A stretch of DNA of 64,000 nt from positions 1-64,000 of the forward strand of contig NZ_AUDC01000011.1 in NCBI RefSeq assembly GCF_000425265.1, written 5' to 3'. This DNA is from Maridesulfovibrio zosterae DSM 11974 (GTDB lineage: Bacteria; Desulfobacterota; Desulfovibrionia; Desulfovibrionales; Desulfovibrionaceae). Of the stretch, positions 8,982-18,354 are shown piece by piece (positions within the stretch are counted from its first letter, which is position 1; each line of letters starts with the position of its first letter). Below the pieces are notes generated by a model, which made no database searches, was not told the DNA's origin, and was given only the letters and a program-made list of their open reading frames with translations. The position numbers and the translations under genes are program-made.

Positions 8982-11900
8982 CTAAAATCTTTTTAAGTTC
9001 AACCAAACAGAATATGGATCAAATTTCGGCATTTCTTGTGGAAACATATCTGGAAGAGTCAGCTGTTTTCCAGGAGGACTTCCTGCCTTACCTACTTTAC
9101 GTAATGTTATTCTCAAAAAAGACCTCACCACGCCTGTTGAACTGCTTTCAACAGGCATTCTGACCGAGCTGCTGTCCACTTCCTCTGATCCCTTACGCTT
9201 TGTAGGAACTTCAAACATTATTGTTCCCGATTTAGGTGTGGTTCCATCGACAAGAAACTCATCCTTAAATCGATTAGCCTGCATAAAAGCCAAAAGAGCC
9301 CATGGAGAATCATAATTATAAACAACAGTTGTTTGTGAGTCAGGTGTACCGGAATCCTCTTCTATCTTTACGGGGATGCGAGGGCCGTCTTTGGCCCACT
9401 GAAGAGTAAACATAACGGGTGAACCGTAGCTCCACAGTCCTGCGCGTTTACCATTGCGCCACGATAAGAGCGTTCTGCCGAGTTGCAATTTTTGATCGAT
9501 AAGTTGATCTGTATTGAGCTCTCCGGATTGCGGATCATGAAATGCGAGCTCAACATCAAAACTTAACGGACCAAGGCTCTCACCTTGTTTCGGGTCACCC
9601 ATAAATATGCGGATTTCTTCTATACTATTCAAAAAACGCTGAATCTTAATAGGCAGTTCTACATCAGGGGGTTGGGGCAACATTGATAGAAAAGTCAGAA
9701 TATCATTTGGAGACGCACTTTCCTGAATATTTGACGGAGACGAAAAAGGAAAATGACTGGCCAGTTTTTGGGTAAAATAGTCTGCGGCCTGATTCCAAGC
9801 CTGTGAAAACCGCTGTAAATACAGCCAGTCAAGCCGCTTATGTACGGCTTCATATAACGCAACAGTCTTTTGATTAAACCAGCCATCTCCGGCTACAGGG
9901 GGAACTGCGGTTTGATTGCCAAGCCCATACAGCACGTATTGCTCAAGCTGGGTTAACGAATTGCCGGGGACATGCGCATCATATTGATCAAGGTCATCAA
10001 TAATATCTTCCCAACGGGTAATGATGGAGAAGTCATCCTGAGTGAAGTCATCTCGCATATACAAATAGGCCAGTGCCGGTTCTGCCCAGGTTGTAGAAAT
10101 AAGACGGATCCTATCACGTTGAGAAGCAAGGTATGAAACAAGTTCTTTTTTACTTTGCAGTCCAAAAAGAGCCACCGAAACAGGTGTATTTCCGTCCCAT
10201 CTATCCAGTGATTGATAATTAGGGGTATATAACTTTTCTTTTTTAAGAGCTTCATCACTTCTGCGCAAAAGATTCATAGCCTGTTTGTCAACAACTGCGG
10301 ATAGTTCAGAACGTTCGTATTGCTGTCCCAATCGATTATAGATGTCGAGAATTCGCAACAAAAGAGGTGCTGCCTGACTGAAATTAATAGCCCCGTCCCC
10401 TTCTGGTCTGAAACGCCCCGAATAAGTTAAACTATGAACAGGAACAAACTGCTGTGCCTGGCCAATAAGAGCTGCGATATTCTCGGATAGGCGCTCCCCT
10501 CCCTGCTTTTGTACTGTACTACGAAATGAGCTGGGAAATTCTTTCATTTCGTTGTTAAAATAAACGTCAAAAGGAGCCGCAAGCTCTACCGCTTGTTGGA
10601 GCATCGATATTTTCCAGACAAGACGTGTGGCCGGGGGAATATCAGGAGAAAGGGGAAAATCCTCAGCCTTACGCATGAATACCTGTTTTCGCAAATCAGA
10701 AATCGATTGCTGCAGTAAGATCACTATTGGTCTCAGAGTAAGGACAGAGTCTCCGGTAATAAATAGTGTGCCTGTAGGTGGCGATTTTTTTTGGGCTAAA
10801 TTGGCATAGAGGGTTTTGTGTCTGATCTCACCCTTCTTGCGCCAGTTATCAATATTAAATGCGCGCAACAGAGTTTCAGACGCAGCCTTTGTGAAAAGAT
10901 CATTCATTGGCCAATCAGGCGGAAAATCTAGTTTTGCCGGCCAATTCTGTTCTGGATTACTCAAAAGGCCACGCACTGCGGCAATATCATCCTCAACTCT
11001 TACTTCTTCACTACCGGGACGATACGAGCCGCCATTTTGCGTGAGCGAGCCTAATGCGTCGACAAGTTCATTTGTAGCGTGCAATAATGGATTACCATCA
11101 AAAATCTGCTCATAAAGGAGTGACATTCTGCTATCAAATGCAGTTACCGCACGCTCAGAATATTTGCTCAAATCGATACGTTGGTAGGTACTTTTAGCCA
11201 TAATACCTTCCAACCTCTTTCTGTCTTCATTGAAGACATTCTCTAAATCGAGATTAAAAACATAATTTATTATATCTTTCAGATCGTCGACATTGTGTAT
11301 ACTTTTTAAGCTATTGAACTGTTCGCAACGAGTCTTAAAGAGAGCGGAATCATTGATATGCCTATTCAATTCTTTATATGCAGGAAGATCAGTTATATAA
11401 GCATCAGCCACATTCACATTTGGAATTGCTGGTGAATCTTTGTAAATTTCAGACCCCTTATATAGCAGACCAAGTGTAACCCCTTTTAGGATTATTTCGT
11501 TGAAGATCATGCTGTACAATTTGTCGATACGTGACTCAATCCTATACAAAAAACTTGTTGGAAAAACTATAGATGTAAGCCAGCCATCCTTTGCTCCTTC
11601 CATAGTCATTAAAAGAGTACGTGCATTATTCTGAAAGGCCTTTTGGATACGGGGAACTCTAGTTGCCATTTTTTCAAGACGGTTTTGCGGAATCTGCAAT
11701 CCTTCAGTCCACCACGTCATGCCAGTGGCATTATTCATAGTAATATATGTTCTAACCACAGGCAGCACCGTTGGCACATCCCTCTGCAAGGCATTGCCTC
11801 CACCCCAGATAAAGACGGCCCAGGTACATAAAATAAAAACAATCAGGAACTGAGCAGCACGGATTATGCCTGTTCTCCGAGTCATAATTCGACTAACTGG

Positions 11901-12962
11901 GACAGCAGAGGAGTGTTCCGCAAACACTTTCTGCGAAAGAAGGTCCCTAATAAATACTGCACCCTGGCCCTGCCGACCGACTGGAGACCCACAAAACCAA
12001 ATACCTCGAAATTGAAACGGCTCATGATAAACGCTGTGACGGAACACTTCGTTTGTAAGACGGCGCAATGGTTTAAAAAAACTTTCAATATGCGATTGAA
12101 ATGCAAATATATGCTTAGCAACTTTAGGCTCTATCGGTCGGGAAAATATTTCACTGCGGAGATCTTCAAGCGCCCCCAAGATACTTCTTTCAGCTTCGTC
12201 CAGCCATCCAGAAGACCATGTAGCATCGGGGACATAAGGACTAGACCAACCAAACATTTGACGTAATTGATCGGAAGAGAGAGCACTACAAACTTCAGAA
12301 AATCCTTCAATACATTCACAAGAAGTGACCAATAAATAAATTGGTGGACGCATTCCCAATGTATCCTGCAAATGAGCCAGCTGAGAATTCACAGCTTCTC
12401 CTAAAGTCTCAGCTTTATCGATAGAGTCAAGGCTTTGTGCTGGAAGCACAACGATGAGTCCGTCAAGAGGCCTGCAAGGCTTATAACGCAACATCACTTT
12501 CAACAGAGAGGTAAAAGCATACTTCGCGTGAATATTTCCTATATCACCCAATGGACCAAGCGGAACCAGAGCGACTCCCTGCTTAAATTGAAACCAATTA
12601 AATATGCTGCCATTAGACTTTTGCGCTCCTGCATTGGCAAATATTTTCTCCCCCCCATCCTCAGCATCTCCAAGCACTAGACACCATGGAACGTCACGTA
12701 AGCGCCATAAACCGATTGATCGCACAGTTGCGTTCATTTGTTTTTGGAGACTAAGACGTATTTCTTTTTTGGTAGAGCCAAAGAGTTTACTCTGCTCTGC
12801 TTCTCCCTCAGGTTCAACAGAGACAAACTTCTCTGCAGATTTGTGAATACGCCACAGAGCAAACATTGTCACAGCAGCAAACAACAAAGTACTCACTGCC
12901 GCCCCAAAGAACAGCAATGACAAATGTGAACGAATTATATCCATTATGGATGCTACTGACAT
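8982..12962 (-). CDS. tssM: Type VI secretion membrane subunit TssM (IcmF family)
   Basis: At 1326 residues this is the largest gene here. A transmembrane segment lies at about residues 12 to 40 and another at about 370 to 390 (AAQFLIVFILCTWAVFIW), bounding the cytoplasmic IcmF domain; the rest is periplasmic and ends in the beta-rich C-terminal domain (RSFLRITLRKVGKAGSPPGK). TssM spans the envelope and joins TssL to the lipoprotein TssJ. Where many homologues have a Walker A motif, this protein reads WCLVLGDAEDGGEKIFANAG, with no GKT/S. AGAGGA precedes the ATG, and tssL ends 8 bp upstream. Confidence 0.95.
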   Translation of the reverse strand: MSVASIMDIIRSHLSLLFFGAAVSTLLFAAVTMFALWRIHKSAEKFVSVEPEGEAEQSKLFGSTKKEIRLSLQKQMNATVRSIGLWRLRDVPWCLVLGDAEDGGEKIFANAGAQKSNGSIFNWFQFKQGVALVPLGPLGDIGNIHAKYAFTSLLKVMLRYKPCRPLDGLIVVLPAQSLDSIDKAETLGEAVNSQLAHLQDTLGMRPPIYLLVTSCECIEGFSEVCSALSSDQLRQMFGWSSPYVPDATWSSGWLDEAERSILGALEDLRSEIFSRPIEPKVAKHIFAFQSHIESFFKPLRRLTNEVFRHSVYHEPFQFRGIWFCGSPVGRQGQGAVFIRDLLSQKVFAEHSSAVPVSRIMTRRTGIIRAAQFLIVFILCTWAVFIWGGGNALQRDVPTVLPVVRTYITMNNATGMTWWTEGLQIPQNRLEKMATRVPRIQKAFQNNARTLLMTMEGAKDGWLTSIVFPTSFLYRIESRIDKLYSMIFNEIILKGVTLGLLYKGSEIYKDSPAIPNVNVADAYITDLPAYKELNRHINDSALFKTRCEQFNSLKSIHNVDDLKDIINYVFNLDLENVFNEDRKRLEGIMAKSTYQRIDLSKYSERAVTAFDSRMSLLYEQIFDGNPLLHATNELVDALGSLTQNGGSYRPGSEEVRVEDDIAAVRGLLSNPEQNWPAKLDFPPDWPMNDLFTKAASETLLRAFNIDNWRKKGEIRHKTLYANLAQKKSPPTGTLFITGDSVLTLRPIVILLQQSISDLRKQVFMRKAEDFPLSPDIPPATRLVWKISMLQQAVELAAPFDVYFNNEMKEFPSSFRSTVQKQGGERLSENIAALIGQAQQFVPVHSLTYSGRFRPEGDGAINFSQAAPLLLRILDIYNRLGQQYERSELSAVVDKQAMNLLRRSDEALKKEKLYTPNYQSLDRWDGNTPVSVALFGLQSKKELVSYLASQRDRIRLISTTWAEPALAYLYMRDDFTQDDFSIITRWEDIIDDLDQYDAHVPGNSLTQLEQYVLYGLGNQTAVPPVAGDGWFNQKTVALYEAVHKRLDWLYLQRFSQAWNQAADYFTQKLASHFPFSSPSNIQESASPNDILTFLSMLPQPPDVELPIKIQRFLNSIEEIRIFMGDPKQGESLGPLSFDVELAFHDPQSGELNTDQLIDQKLQLGRTLLSWRNGKRAGLWSYGSPVMFTLQWAKDGPRIPVKIEEDSGTPDSQTTVVYNYDSPWALLAFMQANRFKDEFLVDGTTPKSGTIMFEVPTKRKGSEEVDSSSVRMPVESSSTGVVRSFLRITLRKVGKAGSPPGKQLTLPDMFPQEMPKFDPYSVWLNLKRF

Positions 12963-12970
12963 TAAATCCT

Positions 12971-13699
12971 CTACACAGGTAACTGATTAAGAACATCCCT
13001 AAGCGGATCAATAGCTGAACACCAAACAAAATGAGAAAGAACAAGCAAGCTCACGCACACTAAACCAGCTCCAAGCATCCAATATCTAAGAGATGGAAGA
13101 CTACGAGCTACAGATGGAGTAAAATTACGCCCATAAGCATCTGGACAAAAAGTTGTTTGTGATAATTCTTCTTGAGTACGTCCAAGGACAATCAATTCTC
13201 GTAAACCGGAATGATATACAGTAGGTATACTGTTTACGGAGTCTCCATATTTTCCTGTAAACCCTAGAGCAAAGGCATCAAGCAATATTGCCGCTAATGC
13301 GGCATTATCCCGTGAACGTTCACAGATTATACGGTCGGCGATTGCATATAGCCTGTCACCCGCAGATCTGGTTCCGAAAAGTCGATATTCAAGAGGATTG
13401 GAATTCCACCATGCCTGTCCGTACCATTCATTAGATAAAAACAGATCGTCAGCCAGACCAACCATAACAAGTTGAACCTCAGCAGCGCTGCTGGCCGGAA
13501 GCATTTTTACCTGGCTTTGCAGTAACTCTAAGAGCTCACCCTGAAGCTGGTCTGGAGACTCAAAATCAGTTTGTTCTGAAAATGCCGTAGTCAGGATTTT
13601 AAAAAGCAGCCCTGTGAATTCCCGAAACTGTCGTATAGCAGAATGATCAAGACGCTCACTTCCAGCAGTACATGAAATTGATTGTGCAAGGATCATCAT
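12971..13699 (-). CDS. tssL: Type VI secretion membrane subunit TssL (DotU/IcmH family)
   Basis: This 242-residue protein has a cytoplasmic DotU-like domain (MVGLADDLFLSNEWYGQAWW, EYRLFGTRSAGDRLYAI, ALGFTGKYG) and one C-terminal transmembrane helix at about residues 208 to 230. There is no peptidoglycan-binding OmpA extension. TssL anchors the baseplate to the membrane complex through TssK. The ATG overlaps the tssK stop by 4 bp (ATGA), and a GGAG lies four bases upstream. Confidence 0.93.
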   Translation of the reverse strand: MMILAQSISCTAGSERLDHSAIRQFREFTGLLFKILTTAFSEQTDFESPDQLQGELLELLQSQVKMLPASSAAEVQLVMVGLADDLFLSNEWYGQAWWNSNPLEYRLFGTRSAGDRLYAIADRIICERSRDNAALAAILLDAFALGFTGKYGDSVNSIPTVYHSGLRELIVLGRTQEELSQTTFCPDAYGRNFTPSVARSLPSLRYWMLGAGLVCVSLLVLSHFVWCSAIDPLRDVLNQLPV

Positions 13700-15102
13700 T
13701 TCACTCCGGTCTGCACATTTGACTCTGAAACAAAATTCAAATTTTCTGCTGAATAATTAGCAGTAGAAGTGTCATTGTTGCTTGTATGAAAGGTAAATAG
13801 GCATATCGAAGAAGGCCGTAGCATATCTTGCCCTTCAGCTACACCGGCAATGAAAAGTTCATTTGGTGGAGCAGTCGCTTCATCCATATGAACTTTATAT
13901 AGAATAACCTTAACAGGTGTTACCATCCCCGCGATACGATCAAGAATGCTACGCTTGGCACCGATGGTGCGCTGCTTCATAAGTTTATTCAGTGTCTCGT
14001 CCTTGCCTATGACCGCCTGATCCATCCATTCCTTTATTTTCTGAGGATCATCATTCGGTCCAAAAGAGACTCCTATGATATAATCGCCCTCACTGTATGG
14101 TATATTCTTGACTTCAAGAGTGAATACAGATTTTTCTTGTTTAAACACATGCGTTTTATATGCTTCTGGGATACCAGCTTCAATCATACGGCAAATAAAA
14201 GCGGCTAGTTTTTTAAAGCACCGCATGGGATCGGCATGCTCATAGTCAACACGCGGCGGCAGAAATGCTCCGCCTATACTTGCTGCTCCTCCTGCAAGGC
14301 TGTGCATTGCTGTAAATAATGTCAGTGGATGTGCAGCCCCGGAATGAAGCAGTGCTTCAAATGCCGAAAGACCTGTAAGAAGCCCTAACATATGAAAACG
14401 TGTTTCCAACAATAAAGAAGATTCATTTGCACTTAACGATGCGGCTCTATCAACCAAAGTCGAAGCCTTACTCCGTATCCTCTCTGCCAATGTATGGCAC
14501 AGCGAGTATAGCTTTGTATCGTCTCTAACAACCATTAACGGAGAGACAAAATGTGTTAGAAAAAACTGTACGCCTTTTGCTTTGACATGAGCCAACGGCA
14601 AGGCCGAAAATCGTGAAGGAGGAATATCTCCTGCCCACAATGCAATATTGGGCACCAGCCCAGGCACCTGAATCTCTTCACCGGTAGTCTGATCTCGGAC
14701 AATCGTTTCCCGGCTATAGTATCGAGAGGTTTTGTCATCGACTAATGTTCCGTCAGCATGTCTCGGTATTGTGATCCAGATACACACTCCCTCAGGTTGT
14801 TCGGCAGCCGTAGCATCAAGGGATATTTCCAATTCTATATGCCGGGCATTATCATTCTTAAAACATACTATCTGCCCATCTGGCATAACAGCACTCAAGC
14901 TAAGGACACGAAAAAGCCCCTGAAGCAAAAGCCCTTGATTGATTTCAAGAGAATTTACCCCCCAACTAAATGGGTTAAGACTCATCAGCTTGTAATGTAA
15001 TTGAGCTTCATGGTGTTGATCTGCCGCTTGGAAATGTTGAGGCATGAGAAGCATACCCTCATGCCAAAGGACAGCATCAGGAATGGCAGTAGAATCACTC
15101 AT
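13696..15102 (-). CDS. tssK: Type VI secretion baseplate-membrane connector TssK
   Basis: The 468-residue protein starts MSDSTAIPDAVLWHEGMLLM and continues PQHFQAADQHHEAQLHYKL, the classic TssK N-terminus. The central region has PALPLAHVK-type sequence (here FSALPLAHVKAKG), and the C-terminus contains VILYKVHMDEATAPPNELF. TssK links the baseplate to TssL and TssM. The ATG at 15102 has AGGGG six bases upstream; the open frame extends to 15150, but that part lies inside tssJ and has no ribosome site. Confidence 0.95.
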   Translation of the reverse strand: MSDSTAIPDAVLWHEGMLLMPQHFQAADQHHEAQLHYKLMSLNPFSWGVNSLEINQGLLLQGLFRVLSLSAVMPDGQIVCFKNDNARHIELEISLDATAAEQPEGVCIWITIPRHADGTLVDDKTSRYYSRETIVRDQTTGEEIQVPGLVPNIALWAGDIPPSRFSALPLAHVKAKGVQFFLTHFVSPLMVVRDDTKLYSLCHTLAERIRSKASTLVDRAASLSANESSLLLETRFHMLGLLTGLSAFEALLHSGAAHPLTLFTAMHSLAGGAASIGGAFLPPRVDYEHADPMRCFKKLAAFICRMIEAGIPEAYKTHVFKQEKSVFTLEVKNIPYSEGDYIIGVSFGPNDDPQKIKEWMDQAVIGKDETLNKLMKQRTIGAKRSILDRIAGMVTPVKVILYKVHMDEATAPPNELFIAGVAEGQDMLRPSSICLFTFHTSNNDTSTANYSAENLNFVSESNVQTGVK

Positions 15103-15652
15103 TTCCAGCCCCTGGTTCTTTAGTGTTGGGTCCAGCAACGGTAAAATCATACCTACCTAACGTAAGTACCATATTGTCTCCACGAGTTGTACGAAACCGA
15201 TGCAGCCCCTCTGTCTGGTAGTCGGCAAATATGACAATAGATTTGGTCTGATCTTTCAGATTAATAGCTATAGGAGGGACGACTATGCCCGGTACATACT
15301 CATGATGCAGTACCCAATAATCCTGTTCTGACGTATAATCCCGTTGAAACTGCTCTTTTCCCGAAAACCATTGTCTCGCAGACAACGAAGCAACAGCTGT
15401 TTCGGTTCCATCAGTCAAAGGCATAAGAACATCTACTGCTACAGCACTGCTGTTATTAGCGTTCGGAGTAACATTAACGGAGATGCTTATATCCTGATGT
15501 GTAAATATAAACCCTGACGAGTGCTCAGCACAGCCGGAAAGAGACACCAGCGTGCATAAACAGAAACTAATCCCCGAAAATAGCAGGAAAGCAGCTGTAC
15601 AATTCAATTCTCTCAGGAATTTCTTATGTGACCGGAAGGATAGAATGCTCAA
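15095..15652 (-). CDS. tssJ: Type VI secretion outer-membrane lipoprotein TssJ
   Basis: The protein has 185 residues. It begins with a long signal sequence and a lipobox LSGC at about residues 38 to 41, followed by a TssJ-like beta-sandwich (DISISVNVTPNANNSSAVAV, SIVIFADYQTEG). TssJ is anchored in the outer membrane and binds the periplasmic end of TssM. The start is a TTG at 15652, chosen because AGAGAGG lies about five bases upstream and no nearby ATG fits. It is the first gene of the T6SS operon; its end overlaps tssK by 8 bp. Confidence 0.88.
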   Translation of the reverse strand: MSILSFRSHKKFLRELNCTAAFLLFSGISFCLCTLVSLSGCAEHSSGFIFTHQDISISVNVTPNANNSSAVAVDVLMPLTDGTETAVASLSARQWFSGKEQFQRDYTSEQDYWVLHHEYVPGIVVPPIAINLKDQTKSIVIFADYQTEGLHRFRTTRGDNMVLTLGRYDFTVAGPNTKEPGAGNE

Positions 15653-16383
15653 TAGACCCTCTCTGTATAGATATTAACAATTATATAGATACAATTATTC
15701 ATATACTACAGAGTTATCACATCAAAATAAAAAAGAATAGTGACATCGTTAAAATAGGCAAAAAATATATTCTTACCCAACTATATATAGGTAAACAGCT
15801 AGTACCGAGCTGAGTTCAACTTATACGGTAATAATTTTCTATGATTTGAGTCTGTAATTAACAGGAATTGTTCAGAGAAATAGACAATTAGAAAGCATGG
15901 GATTATTTGTGGAAAGGTGGTACAATTAAAGGATGTAGCCTTTCTTAAGTAGGCGATATGAGAACTCTGCTTTTTTCATTACCCATTCTTTTAGCAACGT
16001 TCGATAGCATGATAAAATCAGCAGAGATATGCATATTCGTATTTGGAAAGGATTTGTGTATACAACTGCAATATATGTGATGTTGTGGGCATACAGATAT
16101 ATGCGACTATATGCAGTTTTATTCCATTACGCTGCGGAGAACACTGATTATAAACTTCGTTTAAAAAAGCATTTTAATTTATAACCATTACAAACAGCTT
16201 AAAGCGTAATTCTACACTGCAATCGGGCTATTAACACATTTTAATAATTCTAGAAGACTAACCAATAGTAAAAAAGAATCGCTCAGTCCCACGCCCTTCT
16301 TTAATTCACTTATTGATCTTTACCTCTGATAATCCACCATTTTTTTTGACATAAAAGTACTATGTCAGCACGCCCGTGTTTAA
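15653..16383. other. AT-rich noncoding region upstream of the T6SS operon
   Basis: About 730 bp without a convincing gene. It must hold the T6SS promoter, but I could not identify a clear -35/-10 or a sigma-54 (GG-N10-GC) element with confidence. It contains a short perfect palindrome ATATGCATAT at 16027 to 16036 and a GCATA-N6-TATGC inverted pair at 16089 to 16104, followed by a further TATGC at 16110. The right part borders the IS110 remnant and may be degraded IS sequence. Confidence 0.5.
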
Positions 16384-17129
16384 TTTGGTAGACTACCAGT
16401 GACTGTGAAACTCACAAGGAGAGCTGACAGTCTTGACTGCATAAAGCTCGCGGAACTTGCAGTGTCAGGCCTGCTCCGGTCAATTGCTATTCCTAACGAA
16501 AGAGAAGAAGCATTTCGTGCATTATCGCGAAGACGCCATCATCTCACTGATTCAATACGTAAGGCGAAGCAACGTATCAGAGTTCTGCTTTTGTCTTCAG
16601 GTGTTAATGAACCAGTAAGTATAGACCGCTAATATATTTAGCAGTTAGTGCTCTTGAAGAACAAATTTTCCCTGCAGGAGCATCAGAAACCAGAGACATC
16701 CTTCTTTCGTAACTTCAATATTTCATTTCCGCTCAAAAAGATGTTGATACAAAACTTGAACGACTAGCTCAGGATCAAGACGAAGCCAAACGTATTGCTG
16801 CAATGAAGTCCGTTTCTGGTGTTGGAAGAGTTGTAGCAACAACATTTGCGCCAGAAAGATTTAAACCATAACGCTTTAACAAAAGTAAAGAAGTCAGATC
16901 CTATCTTGGACTTGCTCCAGTGATCCGGCAAAGCGGCAGTAGTAAAGGCAGAGCAACTCTTTGTCCGGTAGGGCAAAGAAGGCTGCGAAGCCTACTTATA
17001 GAGGCTGCTTGGATATGGAAACAAAAGGACGAATGGGCGAGAGAGTTTTACAATATAATTTTGAGCAGGCACGGAGTGTCGCAAAAGGCAATTGCTGCGC
17101 TTGCCCGAGAACTTGCAGCGTTGCTTTGA
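16384..17129 (+). pseudogene. Decayed IS110-family transposase
   Basis: Three blocks of an IS110/IS116/IS902-type transposase can be read. Positions 16399 to 16632 give RRADSLDCIKLAELAVSGLL and the following coiled helix, which corresponds to the end of the DEDD domain. Positions 16735 to 16870 give LAQDQDEAKRIAAMKSVSGV. Positions 16875 to 17129 give KEVRSYLGLAPVIRQSGSSK and the C-terminal GQRRLRSLLIEAAW, which is the Tnp_20 domain with its serine in QSG. In-frame stops at about 16630 and 16870 and a frame change separate the blocks, and the first catalytic aspartate region is missing. The element is inactive. Confidence 0.88.
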
Positions 17130-17434
17130 AAGCTTAGTGCTTCCAAAACAACGGCATAACTGATCGCGGGGCGGCTTTGGTTGCGTAGACAACGACATAA
17201 AAATGGCGGTCCTAAATTGATTTGGTACCGAATCGGTACTTGGTGCCACTGAGCACGAATAAGAAAAGGTGTATCAAAACTTTCACCATGTGGTGAGGAA
17301 CAGTTACGGCCTATGAAAATTTGAAATCAGAACTGACGGGGTGCTTGACAATGTGCCGCATAAGAAAAAGCCGCTCCTATTTTAGACTGAATTTACAGTC
17401 CAACAGGAACGGCTTTAGTATACAACTTTAGTGT
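17130..17434 (+). mobile_element. Probable right flank of the IS110 remnant, with a palindrome
   Basis: No gene is apparent in these 300 bp. Just after the transposase stop there is a 15-base palindrome, GTACCGAATCGGTAC (17225 to 17239), and a short GTGC/GCAC pair right after it. The stretch ACGGGGTGCTTGACAATG (about 17336) resembles sequence commonly found at IS110-type right ends; that comparison is from memory. IS110 elements carry a structured noncoding RNA beside the transposase, so this part could be its remnant. Confidence 0.35.
17367..17416 (-). terminator. Imperfect hairpin followed by a T-run (minus-strand terminator)
   Basis: The arms AAAGCCGTTCCTGTTGGACTG and AGTCTAAAATAGGAGCGGCTTT pair with a few mismatches, and the minus strand continues TTTTTC. 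It lies about 20 bp after the stop of the broken small gene and would end transcription coming from ssb. Confidence 0.65.
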
Positions 17435-17673
17435 TCACCCACAGTTGAACCTTTCGCACGGGTTGATGTTCTCACCCTTAATGCAGGAGTACTCGACCGA
17501 GGGATTTACCCGGTCCATGTCGTACCATGTGGTAAATGAGTCATAGACGATTTTTCATCAGCATGGATCGTGATTCCTGCCACGATGACTCCGGTGATGA
17601 TGTCGATGATTTCTTCCCGCGACTCGGACTTGATGACTTCGGTCAGAGTCCTGTCCATCCCCTTCTCTTCCAT
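17435..17673 (-). pseudogene. Small frameshifted gene of unknown function
   Basis: The minus strand encodes MEEKGMDRTLTEVIKSESRE and then EEIIDIITGVIVAGITIHAD before leaving the frame. One base added to the A-run at 17551 to 17555 joins it to a second segment, IVYDSFTTWYDMDRVNPSVE, then YSCIKGENINPCERFNCG and stop at 17435. The joined product would be about 79 residues with three closely spaced cysteines near its end. I do not recognise it. The base composition is richer in G+C than the surrounding DNA. It lies between the IS remnant and ssb, and a terminator follows. A sequencing error in the homopolymer or a slippage site cannot be excluded. Confidence 0.45.
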
Positions 17674-17753
17674 AAAATATTATACGGCCCAACAGTTCAA
17701 GGATTAAAAGCAATCCTCCTGCCGGTAACTGGACACTCTCTACACACGACGAA

Positions 17754-18341
17754 TCAGAACGGAACCTCGTCCATACCACTTGCTTCAGAAGGAAAAGCTG
17801 GACCTAAATCTTCATCATCAGGATAGCTGCCATACTGCTGACCTTGTGCCTGCTGATTATTCTGCTGCTGAGGCTGGGCTTGAGCCTGATTCTGAGACTG
17901 ATAGCCACCCTGCTGATTATTGAACTGCTGCCCCTGCTGATATCCACCTTGTTGCTGTCCCTGCGAATATCCTTCCTGCTGTCCGCCCTGATATGCTCCG
18001 TCCTGCCTGCTATCCAAACCTTGAACATTGTTGGCCTGAATTTCGGTAGTATAGCGGTCCTGACCATTCTGGTCCTGCCACTTACGGGTCTGAAGCTTAC
18101 CTTCAACCAGTACAAGACGACCTTTAGAGAGATATTTACCTACAAACTCAGCAGTCTGACGCCATGCAACAACACGATGCCATTCAGTTTTATCAACTTT
18201 CTGTCCAGAGTTACGATCTTTATAGCCTTCATCAGTAGCAACTGAAAAATTCGCAACAGCCTGACCGGAGGTTGTATACGACAGTTTCGGGTCCTGCCCG
18301 ATGCGTCCAATCAAAATAACTTTATTCATGCTTCCTGCCAT
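17754..18341 (-). CDS. ssb: Single-stranded DNA-binding protein
   Basis: The 195-residue protein has an OB-fold in its first 110 residues (MNKVILIGRIGQDPKLSYTT, TEWHRVVAWRQTAEFVGKYL, GRLVLVEGKLQTRKW), then a long Gln/Gly-rich linker, then the acidic tip ending MDEVPF, which recruits partner proteins in other bacterial SSBs. It may start at 18341 (MAGS) or at the ATG at 18329; the former has GGGGG at better spacing. It follows the 117-residue hypothetical gene after 13 bp, so the two are probably cotranscribed. Confidence 0.95.
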   Translation of the reverse strand: MAGSMNKVILIGRIGQDPKLSYTTSGQAVANFSVATDEGYKDRNSGQKVDKTEWHRVVAWRQTAEFVGKYLSKGRLVLVEGKLQTRKWQDQNGQDRYTTEIQANNVQGLDSRQDGAYQGGQQEGYSQGQQQGGYQQGQQFNNQQGGYQSQNQAQAQPQQQNNQQAQGQQYGSYPDDEDLGPAFPSEASGMDEVPF

Positions 18342-18354
18342 GTACGGCCCCCAT

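Noticed and set aside
15653-16383. Sigma-54 promoter for the T6SS operon
   Set aside because: I scanned for GG-N10-GC on the minus strand and found no convincing match, so none is claimed.
17558-17779. A 73-codon minus frame next to ssb
   Set aside because: It overlaps the more plausible small frameshifted gene in another frame, and its Arg/His-rich composition is not protein-like.
17850-18000. Repetitive CAG/CTG-rich sequence in ssb, considered as a tandem repeat or CRISPR-like array
   Set aside because: It encodes the Gln/Gly-rich linker of SSB in frame; there are no regular direct repeats with spacers.
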